A stretch of DNA of 28,540 bases from a virus: the IMG/VR virus record IMGVR_UViG_3300021185_003806, positions 1 through 28,540 of that record, one strand, 5' to 3'. The stretch's first letter is position 1; each line of letters opens with the position of its first letter. Below the pieces are notes generated by a model. It saw nothing but the letters and a program-made list of their open reading frames with translations, was not told the origin of the DNA and did no database searches. A program made the translations under genes and the position numbers. Positions 18,301-26,015 of this stretch are shown piece after piece.

Positions 18301-21300
18301 AATTTCTGTTGAAACTATCTTACCATTTAGATTTAATGCATTTTCTTTAACTAAATCAAATCCATATACACAATTTAAACTAGCTGATCCATACAAGTCA
18401 TTAACAACTTCAACAGATGTTAAATTGGTTGTTAATCCAACAATTGCATCCATTTCATTATTATCAGAGTTAGGAATTGGGGATAAAATTTGGTGATCAC
18501 CAAATTTTTTAAATCCTAATGTATGATTTAAAGCAGAAACAACATCATACCAAGTATCATAAGTTACAGTAGAACTTAATGAATAAGAGAAATTCTGATA
18601 ATAATCACTATCTTGCAATCTCTGCATATTGTAATTCAGAACTCCAGAATCAGTTCTCCATCCATCTATAACTTCAGAAAATGGACCCACATTTGCATAT
18701 GCATCATATTCCCTAATAGAAGAAGCAATTCCTTGAGATTTTGAAGTTAATCCTTCAATTCTCTCATTAACTATAAAATTATCTAATGGGTTAGTTGATA
18801 TTCTTAATATACCTGTTTTACCATTCCAATATTCAACAGTTCCTTTAGAAGAATTAGATTCAACAGTTTCACCTATAACATAATCATTTGGTTTTAAATC
18901 AACTTTAAATAGAGGAAAATGCTTTTCGGGAATAATCCTTGCACTAGAATTAATAGTATCAAAAAGTCCAGGAATTTCACCATCATCAAGATAATTATCC
19001 AAAGAATAAGTAACACTTCCAATTCCACCTATATTCTCATCAACCTCTGTTAATGTGAAAAGATTATAATCATACTTTTTAGAATCATATCCAATTCCAG
19101 TAGATCCTACACCTACACTTACTCCTTCAATTAATACTTTATCATTTACAGCAAAGGGGAAACTATTTGCAGTGCTAAACCCAACTGCCATTGTAACTGT
19201 TACATCCTTTGTAATAGTATTAAATCCAACAGTAGAAATTCCTACACCATTAGTATTGTTTACGGGAATAACTGTAGGAGGTACATCATAAAGAATATAA
19301 GTATTCTTTAAAATATCTACTTTATATTGTCCTAAAGTATATTTCAAATGTATATCATCAACTAGATCTCCAGTCTTACCATCTAGAACAACTAAATTTG
19401 GAGAAGTAGTATATCCTCTACCTACCGAAGTTACACCAACCGACTTTAAAGATGTAAAGGGACTTATAGTTATGATTTGTGGTAATCCCACACTAGGTGC
19501 TAAAGTAGTGTCAGATGCAAAATCAAATCCTATATTATTAATCTTTGTTTTTGTAATTTTACCGATAGATTTACTATCCAAATCAATTTCAGCACCTTTA
19601 CCAGATGAAGTTGTAATAGTTGTAATACCAGGAACTTCATAATAATTACTACCAACATTCTTTATTTGAAATTTAGTAATAGGTCCTAAAGTAGAAGAAG
19701 AATCAGTTTCATAGGATAAGCGTGGCCCACCAGTTATTGAAGATGCATAAGAAGTCTTTTCAGGAGGCTCTGGCAAAGTATATGTAAATGAAGTATTAGA
19801 ATCTACAGTAATTCCCTGTCTTCCATTATATACACTCTTCTTAGACTGAATTTGATTATAAGACTTCACAGTAGTGTCTATAATAATTTCTTCTTTAATT
19901 GAAGGCAAATTACTTTCATAAAGAGGATCGAACCTATAATATAAGATATCAGGGATATTCTCATTAACAATTAAAGTTACTTTAGCATCAGCATCTATAC
20001 CAACCCTACCAGATCTCTTAACATTAAACTCTTTAATGTTAACATTTTTCTCCCACAATTGCGTATATGTATTATCACTATAGAAGTTAAGTTCAAATGC
20101 CGAATATGAAGTTCCTTGATTAGTATATCCTAAAGAAGAATCACTAAGATCAAATATAGCTGTAGAATTCTTATATACTTTTAAAGCAGGATTAATAGGT
20201 CCAATATTTCCACTTGAAGTACTTCCAAGTCCAACAATAGATGGTTTGGGTTGTATAGATTCATAATAAGTATCAGATAACTTAAAGTTATTATTATCAA
20301 TTTTAACTATGTAATACATTCCTTCATTAGAAAGACCTTCAACAGGAGTAGTGGCAGTATGAACAATCTTTTCTCCTGTTACAAATCCATGATCTGTTAA
20401 ACTAATTGTATTTGTTTCTGTATTAACACCTGAAGAAGTAAAGGTTTTTATTCCTACCAGAACTCTTCTATTATAATCATTATATTTGACTACAAATGTA
20501 GAAGCAATAGAAGGACTTATATCAATATAAACATTATTATTATTCACTAACCCATGAGTCTGACCAGTTGCTACTGTTACTAATTGCCTATTAGCTTCTC
20601 CAGTTATTTGATCATAATTTGTTTTAAGACTATGATAAACTCCAGTTCCTACTCCACTAAAATATAAAGTAGAGTTAGCTGTTGTTGCTATACCAACCCA
20701 AGTACCCGTTGTACCTAATCCAACTGTAACAGTAGATAATCCAATTAAAGAATCACTTATTTTTGCAACATAAAGAGTATCTCCGTCGGTGAAAGTAGAT
20801 ACTCCTGTTGCCGGATCATCTCCCAATCTAACAACTGCAATACCTGTTCCATTACCAGGAGAATATGTTAATTTATCTCCTGTTGCCAAATTATGATGGG
20901 GAATATAAACTGTTTTAGTAGGAATAAAGATTTCACTTATTCCAGCACCAGGATTAGAGAAATAAAGAGTAGAACCAATACCCACAGCTGCAGTTGTTCC
21001 TAATCCTACTGCTTCGGATGGATTAAAATAAATTTGTCTGTTTAACTTATAATTAAAATCAGATTTAAAACCAGCATTTATAGTTAATCTTCTAGGATCG
21101 TCATAAATTTTAGTTGTTACCGTATGAGCATTGCCTACAGTCCCATCAAATTCTCTAATAACTCTAATTCTAGATAATTTTGGATCTATATTTAAAACTT
21201 TTACCCTTTCAGTTCCAATTCCTAATATATCGTTTTCTCTAATAGATGGATAAGTAAGAGTTCCACCCACGTTGAAATAAGTAACTAATCCAGTTGCAAC

Positions 21301-24300
21301 AGCCGATCCAATTCCTGAAGAAGTTGTACCCACACCAACTACATTAAGTCGATTACTAGAAATTCCTGCATTATAGGATCCTCCAATTTTTGATGAAGTA
21401 GTGGACAATCCCGAAATAGTAATTAGATCTGAATTTTTAAAATTATGAGGATTTTCTGCAAAAAGAATATAATTTCCTTTCTTACTTGAAGGATAAATCC
21501 CCACACTTAGTGTACTAGATGCAACACTTACATTACTTACGGATGGTCCCAAAACTCTTGAAACTGTAGCATTCGCACCATATCCCTTAGTATTTGTATT
21601 ATCAAAAACTACAGAATCACCAATACGATAAGAATTACCTCCTGTCACAATACCAATACTATTAAGACTACCAGGAATTACTCCATTAACTTCTATAGTT
21701 TGGGTTAAATCATTAGGAATAGGAGCATATAGATATCTTAAATTACCTTCAATCAAATTATAAGGTTGAGTATTTCTACACCAATTAGATCCACTTAACT
21801 TTACTTCATCTTGATTAGAAGTTGATTTAAAATTATAATCATTGGAAGATGAATAATACTTATCCCCAATAAAATAAGGAAATACTGGAATTTTATATTT
21901 GTCAAAAGGACCGTCTTGAATTACTCCAGAATCAATGGTAGAAAAATATGCATAAGCTCCATTAGGAAATTCGGGAGTAACTCCAAATCTTCCATTATTT
22001 TCATCAAGTACTGATTGATCTTTTACATCATAATAAGTAAAATCTTCAATAAAGAATCCTGCAGGATATTCCCCTAAAGGTGGCCTACTTTCTTTCTTAC
22101 TTGCTTCTTCTTTATACCCAGATTTCATCTGAGTAACTACTCCTCCATCATTAGTAGAATATCCATATGGTCCATAAATGGGATTTCCATCATATGCCCA
22201 ACCAATAATAGGAGAATGATCCGTTGAATCTATTTCAAGATCATTAGATTTCTTTAAATCCCTATCTCCATATAATACTGTGCCAGATTGATCCACAGCA
22301 AACATTATCTCTCTTAATTTTCTCGGAGGATAAAGATAAGAATATTGAAGTCCATAATCAAGATTCGTCCCCTTAGCAATGAATCCATCATCAATAGTAA
22401 AGCTATTAAAATACTTTTTAAATAAATTTATTCTCCAAGTTTGAATATTGGGATAAAACCTTACAGATGATTCACTACCAGCAGATAAAACTTCAATAGT
22501 AGTATCAGTAGTGCTATATCCACTACCTTGCGTAACAACTTTAACAGAAGTTAATTTTCCATCTGTTATGACAGGAGCAATTGATGCACCAGATCCGCTT
22601 CCACTTAAAAGCAGATTAGGAATAGAATTATAATTTTTTCCTTGATTTAAAACTATTACTTCTGCAAGTTTCCCATCATTTATAACAGCTTGTAATTGTG
22701 CATCCGATCCAGATAATACTGAAACTTCAGGCAATCTTTCATAATTAATAATTTCTGATGATCCATAACCAACCCCATTATTAGATAAATGTATAGATGT
22801 TATTTCACCCCTAAAAATAGGTTGTAGTTGAGCTTCAAAAGTTTCATCTCCTATTGAAGATATTCCTATCTTTCCAATCAAATTAAAGGAAATATTGGGA
22901 TAATTAAAAAGATGAGTTCCTGAACCTACTGAGGTAAAATCAATATATTGTTCAGTAGCACATAAAGATTTACTAGTGGATAATTTAAACTTATCATCAT
23001 TTATTTTCGTTACATAATATTCCGATCCATCACTTAATCCACCAATAACAGTTCCTTCTGCAGTATATTTTACAATTTCTCCTTTATCATATCCATGATT
23101 GTCAATTGTAATTTCATTTAAAGCAGTGCTAACACCTATAGGTTGAGATGTTCTCTTCTTATTTTCGTATCCACTTCCCGGAGTAACTACATTAATTCCA
23201 TCTACTACGGACTTTTTATCATAAGACTCTAAATATTGCCTTCCAATCCCTCCTGCAAGCAATACAACAGTATTAATACCCGCAATAGCATCTCCTTGTG
23301 TAGGATGAAGTTTTACTGTAGTATTGTTTACAGTGGATACAAAATAAGATGCATCCGTAGTTAACCCACTAATTGCCTTTTGACTCTCCGTAATATAATT
23401 TACTTTTTCCGCATTTCTAAATTTATGGAAAGTGCTAAACCCAATAGTTGATACAGTAGTACCTAATCCAACTTCAAGAGCTTCCTCCTGAGCATTAAAT
23501 GCAACCTGATGATCAATTAAGGTCATATTTACTTCAGCTGTTGCACCTGTCCCATTTCCACCCGTAATAGACACGACAGGAGTTTCTTCATAATCAAATC
23601 CTGGATCTATAATTCTAACTTCCTGTAAAGATCCGGATAGAGCAATATATCCAGTAGCACCTGTTCCTACAGAATCTTTAATTAATAAAGGTGGTGGATT
23701 TATAACATCAAATCCATCTCCAGAAGAAAGAATGTCAATATTATTAATTTTACCATAACGAATAACTTCTGTTGACTTATAATTTAAAACCTCTACACCA
23801 TTCACCAAAATTCCTGTAAAACCAGGTTTTGTATCTTCCAAAACTCCATTATTTGTTGGAGGAGCAATTTCTCTTAAGAGTTTTTGTGAATTTAAAGTTT
23901 TATTTCTAAAATCATATAATTCTATTATACAGTTAGTAACAGTTGCATTATTAATAGAAATAAATTCAGAACTGTAAATATTAGGCTTACTTTTCGCTAG
24001 TTTTATTGTAGTTGAACTTATACGCTTAATAAAGTAAATACCTTCATTAGGGGGAATCTCACCTTCTGTTAAATTGCCAATATCCGATCCAAACAAAGAA
24101 GAATTGACCGTTCTTATAGTTTCAACTACTCCATAGCTTACTTTACTAGTATCTACAATTTGAGGAATATAATATACAATATCTCCAGTATAGAACGTAT
24201 GATTCCCAATATTCAATTCCTCACCATTAAATGTTCCCGAAAATGTAACACTTCTATCTGAAACATTAAGAGGTTGTGAATCATATGAAGGTAATGAAGA

Positions 24301-25998
24301 AGATGCGACTAAAAGATTATCTTTATATTTTTCTTTATATACATTTTGAATGTTTGTCTGATATTTTGTAACAGCAGGAAAATAAGTAGATTGTGCTTTT
24401 AAAATATTTCTTTGAATAGTATAAGACAATACATCGGAAAGCTGTCCTTGACCCCTAATAACGAATGATTTTGCTGCAAGAATATTAATAATTTTAGTAT
24501 CTTTTTCAATCAGATCAGAACTTACGATTGTTGCAGAATCACCAGTATTAAGAATATGATCTACATCTAAAGTAATTTTATAAGTAAAATCTAAAGAATC
24601 AATCAATTCAATACTTTTAATTTTGTAAATGGGGGAAATATTATAAAACCAATTTTTAAATTTAAAAGAACTATCAGAAATTCCTAAAGTCTTGAGTTGA
24701 GCAATATCATTTAGTCCATAATATGATGTATTATCGCCATATTTAACATCTTGCAATACTGAATTAATTCTAACCTTAATAATTTGATTCTCATCAGTAA
24801 AAGAACGTCCATATGCATAAGTATTAATTCCAATACTTGATTTATCGGAAATTGTTTCATTTATATCAGAACATCCATAAAATTGAGTCAAAGATTTAGA
24901 TGTATAAGAGACAACACCAACTGTTGCATTATCAAAAGTTACACTTAACTCTCCAGTATCCTTAAAACCAACTGTAGAATCCACATCCAGTGTAGTGGCT
25001 CCAATACCAATATTACCAATCAGTCTAGTTTTGGGATGAACAGAAAAATCACCATATAATGCACCTTTTACTCTAACATCTTTATTATATCCTCCATCAA
25101 ATTTTAACTTATAAAAAGTATGTGCTGCACCAACAGAAATAATTTTTTCTATATCCGTAATGGGTGCATATGCTTTTCCAATATTAGTATCTAACTTATA
25201 TTCATCTTGATATAATGTTGTATTTTGGAGATCTTCTGGATTACCATCAATAGACTCTACTACAAGAGCATTTCCAATAATATAATTAGCATTTGAAGGA
25301 GTAATTAAAAAATCTCTTGGCCTTATGATCTTTACATCTTCACCATACAATCCTTTAAATAAAATTTCAAAAGATTGATCAGTTCCTTTACTTGAATAAA
25401 AATCCTTTGCTTGTTTTAGAAAAACCTTCTCATTTAATGTTGTTGATAATGCTCTATCTTCAAATCCCGGTAAAATTTGATATTTTGTCTTTAATAAAAA
25501 CTCTTTAAGAAAAAGACAACTTAAATTAGTTACAGTAGAACCTGTAGAATGCGTAGATGCTTTTGTCGATTCAAAAACTACTTCATCAGGAGATGATTCA
25601 TCCCTATATGAGGAAATTCCCGCAAATCCTCTAATACATCCAGTAAAAGCAGTATTAGCTATTCCTGTATAAGTGATTATTTCATCATTAATTTTAATTA
25701 ATCCATAAGATGAAGGAAATCCTCTAGTTCCTTGAGGATTCTGTATCATATCAACAGGAATTACATCATCATAAGTACCAATATCGGTAGATAACTCTAC
25801 AGATTCATTTAAATCAGTAAGTTCATCAATTTTAGTATATTGATCAATATTTTGAATTAAATCAGTGGGTGCTCCTTGAAATTCTTGAGCAATATAATAT
25901 TGTTTTAAAAATTCAGATACTAAAGGAAAATCAGTCTGCACATAAGCAGGCAGCTGATTTTGAACAATGTTACTAAACTGAACTCTTTTTTCGGCCAT
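12319..25998 (-). CDS. gp7: Giant gp7-like baseplate wedge protein, 4559 residues
   Basis: It lies between gp6 and gp8, the T4 gp7 position. T4 gp7 (1032 residues) is the wedge protein on which the other wedge subunits assemble. Residues about 170-250 (FLKQAKDFYSSKGTDQSFEI, then LFKGLYGEDVKI) match the C-terminal part of T4 gp7 as I recall it (RSYDFYSTKGIEASYKFLFK, VLYNEEVEI), so the gp7 core is at the start here and about 4300 residues follow it. These contain GxGY modules (near 745-825 and 4190-4310), HGxxTGD modules (960-1010, 1693-1753, 1863-1919, 3016-3086), a YHYH-like domain (1265-1350), a non-repeat charged island (about 2470-2700) and an 85-residue repeat array (3435-3865). There is no signal peptide, membrane span, long coiled coil or RTX-type GGxGxD repeat. 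The start follows the gp6 stop by 17 bases with only a weak AAGAAAG element. The frame is intact throughout. Confidence 0.85.
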   Translation of the reverse strand: MAEKRVQFSNIVQNQLPAYVQTDFPLVSEFLKQYYIAQEFQGAPTDLIQNIDQYTKIDELTDLNESVELSTDIGTYDDVIPVDMIQNPQGTRGFPSSYGLIKINDEIITYTGIANTAFTGCIRGFAGISSYRDESSPDEVVFESTKASTHSTGSTVTNLSCLFLKEFLLKTKYQILPGFEDRALSTTLNEKVFLKQAKDFYSSKGTDQSFEILFKGLYGEDVKIIRPRDFLITPSNANYIIGNALVVESIDGNPEDLQNTTLYQDEYKLDTNIGKAYAPITDIEKIISVGAAHTFYKLKFDGGYNKDVRVKGALYGDFSVHPKTRLIGNIGIGATTLDVDSTVGFKDTGELSVTFDNATVGVVSYTSKSLTQFYGCSDINETISDKSSIGINTYAYGRSFTDENQIIKVRINSVLQDVKYGDNTSYYGLNDIAQLKTLGISDSSFKFKNWFYNISPIYKIKSIELIDSLDFTYKITLDVDHILNTGDSATIVSSDLIEKDTKIINILAAKSFVIRGQGQLSDVLSYTIQRNILKAQSTYFPAVTKYQTNIQNVYKEKYKDNLLVASSSLPSYDSQPLNVSDRSVTFSGTFNGEELNIGNHTFYTGDIVYYIPQIVDTSKVSYGVVETIRTVNSSLFGSDIGNLTEGEIPPNEGIYFIKRISSTTIKLAKSKPNIYSSEFISINNATVTNCIIELYDFRNKTLNSQKLLREIAPPTNNGVLEDTKPGFTGILVNGVEVLNYKSTEVIRYGKINNIDILSSGDGFDVINPPPLLIKDSVGTGATGYIALSGSLQEVRIIDPGFDYEETPVVSITGGNGTGATAEVNMTLIDHQVAFNAQEEALEVGLGTTVSTIGFSTFHKFRNAEKVNYITESQKAISGLTTDASYFVSTVNNTTVKLHPTQGDAIAGINTVVLLAGGIGRQYLESYDKKSVVDGINVVTPGSGYENKKRTSQPIGVSTALNEITIDNHGYDKGEIVKYTAEGTVIGGLSDGSEYYVTKINDDKFKLSTSKSLCATEQYIDFTSVGSGTHLFNYPNISFNLIGKIGISSIGDETFEAQLQPIFRGEITSIHLSNNGVGYGSSEIINYERLPEVSVLSGSDAQLQAVINDGKLAEVIVLNQGKNYNSIPNLLLSGSGSGASIAPVITDGKLTSVKVVTQGSGYSTTDTTIEVLSAGSESSVRFYPNIQTWRINLFKKYFNSFTIDDGFIAKGTNLDYGLQYSYLYPPRKLREIMFAVDQSGTVLYGDRDLKKSNDLEIDSTDHSPIIGWAYDGNPIYGPYGYSTNDGGVVTQMKSGYKEEASKKESRPPLGEYPAGFFIEDFTYYDVKDQSVLDENNGRFGVTPEFPNGAYAYFSTIDSGVIQDGPFDKYKIPVFPYFIGDKYYSSSNDYNFKSTSNQDEVKLSGSNWCRNTQPYNLIEGNLRYLYAPIPNDLTQTIEVNGVIPGSLNSIGIVTGGNSYRIGDSVVFDNTNTKGYGANATVSRVLGPSVSNVSVASSTLSVGIYPSSKKGNYILFAENPHNFKNSDLITISGLSTTSSKIGGSYNAGISSNRLNVVGVGTTSSGIGSAVATGLVTYFNVGGTLTYPSIRENDILGIGTERVKVLNIDPKLSRIRVIREFDGTVGNAHTVTTKIYDDPRRLTINAGFKSDFNYKLNRQIYFNPSEAVGLGTTAAVGIGSTLYFSNPGAGISEIFIPTKTVYIPHHNLATGDKLTYSPGNGTGIAVVRLGDDPATGVSTFTDGDTLYVAKISDSLIGLSTVTVGLGTTGTWVGIATTANSTLYFSGVGTGVYHSLKTNYDQITGEANRQLVTVATGQTHGLVNNNNVYIDISPSIASTFVVKYNDYNRRVLVGIKTFTSSGVNTETNTISLTDHGFVTGEKIVHTATTPVEGLSNEGMYYIVKIDNNNFKLSDTYYESIQPKPSIVGLGSTSSGNIGPINPALKVYKNSTAIFDLSDSSLGYTNQGTSYSAFELNFYSDNTYTQLWEKNVNIKEFNVKRSGRVGIDADAKVTLIVNENIPDILYYRFDPLYESNLPSIKEEIIIDTTVKSYNQIQSKKSVYNGRQGITVDSNTSFTYTLPEPPEKTSYASSITGGPRLSYETDSSSTLGPITKFQIKNVGSNYYEVPGITTITTSSGKGAEIDLDSKSIGKITKTKINNIGFDFASDTTLAPSVGLPQIITISPFTSLKSVGVTSVGRGYTTSPNLVVLDGKTGDLVDDIHLKYTLGQYKVDILKNTYILYDVPPTVIPVNNTNGVGISTVGFNTITKDVTVTMAVGFSTANSFPFAVNDKVLIEGVSVGVGSTGIGYDSKKYDYNLFTLTEVDENIGGIGSVTYSLDNYLDDGEIPGLFDTINSSARIIPEKHFPLFKVDLKPNDYVIGETVESNSSKGTVEYWNGKTGILRISTNPLDNFIVNERIEGLTSKSQGIASSIREYDAYANVGPFSEVIDGWRTDSGVLNYNMQRLQDSDYYQNFSYSLSSTVTYDTWYDVVSALNHTLGFKKFGDHQILSPIPNSDNNEMDAIVGLTTNLTSVEVVNDLYGSASLNCVYGFDLVKENALNLNGKIVSTEIIFANRVLQDYMESRGNRVLSVDDFSSQFNSHPRATAFSIVDRFLLSEMRARKFITYVQDQRYTAQRQLMIVDLIHDGANGYINQYGRVESVYDQGSFDFKIVGSEGEVLFYPTKSSVNDYWITALSYNLDDNILGVGTTSIGGISLVETHSTNVSTGTTTTIVSIASTYSSAKILVEITPDVGGDGFTINSNEFEFTELNIVHNGTDVAITEYGQLMTSLGGYSSAGYGTYLPYLDGSSLKVDFIPNAGIGITAAVNTITVGLANSTYTGIGTVQMKHARLESVTTTIASSGSPTENVICEYEDAYDAGYFLVQVCDKTNNEYQLSEVAVVDNYVAGSGDTFDVEWANIETAAGLGTIGSRLNGSAVELVFTPLPSIDIEVNVFMNALRIQDDTQDEISFNNGSIRSGFGEYEGTERDIKRAFGLTHKNYGIFERYFLGDDSTIVSVSDDTIKIPNHFYVTGERINYTHVGTATSAIGIAATSFSGVGVTEYLPEELFVVKISDDAIKIARNAEDALNVVPTTVDITSVGIGTSHRFVATNQNTKIINALDNIIQSPVVSTAVTTTLADQIFTTDNIIEFSGITSFYGGDLIKIGTEIMKIEGVGIGSTNMMRVRRPWLGTVLAGYGTGDLITKIDGNYNIVDNVLNYVEAPHGNIPIGSVTNPPDDRDWTGISTSSTFQGRVFMKSGITGSSTDAYFNNYVFDDISQNFDGINNEFTLKANGSDITGITSDGVVLINSIWQGRGALSNYILEESSGITSITFTGDYPTINDDINISPYPIGGVIVSVGSTEGLGYQPLVAAGGTAKVSTAGTVSLISIGYSGSGYRSGIGQTVNVSIQQEDLTATNIVSIGTATIGSTGSLTGVAITNPHIFYKPKTIMNVGYNSITGMSTVTTLLPHELAVGNEVVLSGIAFTCLYSGPKNISAFDYHASSGIVTVTTSGVHGYSVDQDVIFTGIAMTCGLDAGASTHYYPRGEDPAYDTAISIASTTATTITVKVGYGAPIDQFAHTFVSATSGAVISGGDYAHQYVSAASSAVITGGDYEHTFVSVGVGTITVTGIGSTTPTDATYTASTGDLVLTVGSGHTYTTSDTVGIGTSALIFSCSMDNNATDHTYPRSTDPIIGVNTSITAVTASTITVNVGASPLVYYQVSDATYHPSSGLSTITIGSHSLTTSTSIRLANDALTFRCAMDNYASLHTYPRSTDPGFSTALGITTTTSNTITVNVGASPIVNYNVTGADYSANVGVMTMTIGAHTLQTGESIKLATESLSFTCDKDSGVTTHRYPRKPDPFYTGSKITSLPSTTQFVTYVGISTVDTYYKSGGTVQGVIIAPRAVNNSSSKTDPAYGQVTVNNVLDDYSFQVPTGISTRSHFYARGGKIEKSMKVLFDYPLSYTNLPLQYSSSSAVGIGSSATIDIQVGQGSSIIDFEIKNTGYGYGNGQILTIPVGGSTGIPTTSGFKEFNVTIDRIVSDQFTGWSLGELETLDNVSNYIDGTRVDFPLSLAGDTVSILAARGSKIVLQDVLIVTVNDILQIPGDGYEFDGGSIITFTEAPKLEDTIKIAFYKGSGFDVIEKEVIETVKVGDNLTIGYDSSKGQASYLQQDPRTVTQINSTDLVETSAYSGPGNTQDTTLLRPVVLCRQTADKIINEKIVGKDRELYEANINPVAYIIKSVGIGSTAIYVDNIRPFFDAENENYVNTDFQNKVSFIRQETKTGAAATAVVSGLGSISSVVISDGGVGYTTAFVSIASTVGVGTTTRAFGSVTIGTSGTITGVAVTSPGVGYTYTNPPLVLISPPVSTTETNSVSSYSGDSGVIVGVGTTTNGAQPQLIFDLFIPYDSELRNATLTGTPVTLSGISTNDYFMVYESNTGAGSTSITSLDSAGSTTVGIGTSFVDNIYSVQSFENHSTSISGITTYVRRVYVNTQNLVTYGSGISTSDYFGDFSWGRIMLTSRVGINSYSAYTLNGIGTVDSGISTSMIVERSVSLKSKNYSV
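14400..15660 (-). repeat. 85-residue Cys/His/YPR repeat array in the giant protein
   Basis: Four copies plus a degenerate leading one, residues about 3435-3865 of the giant. The pattern is strand-turn (DATYHPSSGLSTITIG), SH/AH.LTT, a hydrophobic strand ending in Cys, C-x-x-D, a His, YPR-x-x-DP, then TITVNVGASP. Anchored on the DNA encoding YPRxxDP (14429, 14684, 14939, 15368), three copies have an exact 255-base period. The fourth is 429 bases away because a 54-base triplication lies between. The DNA has diverged but the key residues are kept, so the array is old enough to have been under selection. I recall similar YPR..DP repeats in cyanophage structural proteins, without being able to check. 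Confidence 0.85.
15158..15280 (-). repeat. 54-base tandem triplication (18-residue HxFVSA..GGDY repeat)
   Basis: Two full units and a partial third start at 15158, 15212 and 15266, giving exact 54-base steps. The encoded units are HTFVSATSGAVISGGDYA, HQYVSAASSAVITGGDYE and HTFVSVGVGT. They sit between the first and second copy of the 85-residue array and account for nearly all of its 58-residue extra spacing. DNA identity between units is visibly high (for example TGCATAATC/TGCTCATAATC segments), which suggests a more recent expansion than the surrounding array. Confidence 0.85.
21940..22205 (-). other. YHYH-like domain within the giant protein, histidines lost
   Basis: Residues about 1265-1350 contain GWAYDGNPIYGPYGYS followed about 50 residues later by LDENNGRFGVTPEFPNGAYA and YF. 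This has the order of the YHYH domain (DGxPIYGPYG ... LDxxNGxxxxTPEYPxGTYHYH), a domain of unknown function known from bacterial and phage proteins. Here the terminal Y-H-Y-H is A-Y-A-Y-F, so both histidines that name the family are absent. If the family uses them to bind metal, this copy cannot do so in the same way. Confidence 0.7.
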
Positions 25999-26015
25999 GT
26001 TATTATTTTACTTTC

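Noticed and set aside
12319-25998. Giant frame as a tape-measure protein or an RTX-type adhesin
   Set aside because: There are no long coiled coils or hydrophobic helices of a tape measure and no GGxGxD calcium repeats or secretion signal. Position and the N-terminal block fit gp7.
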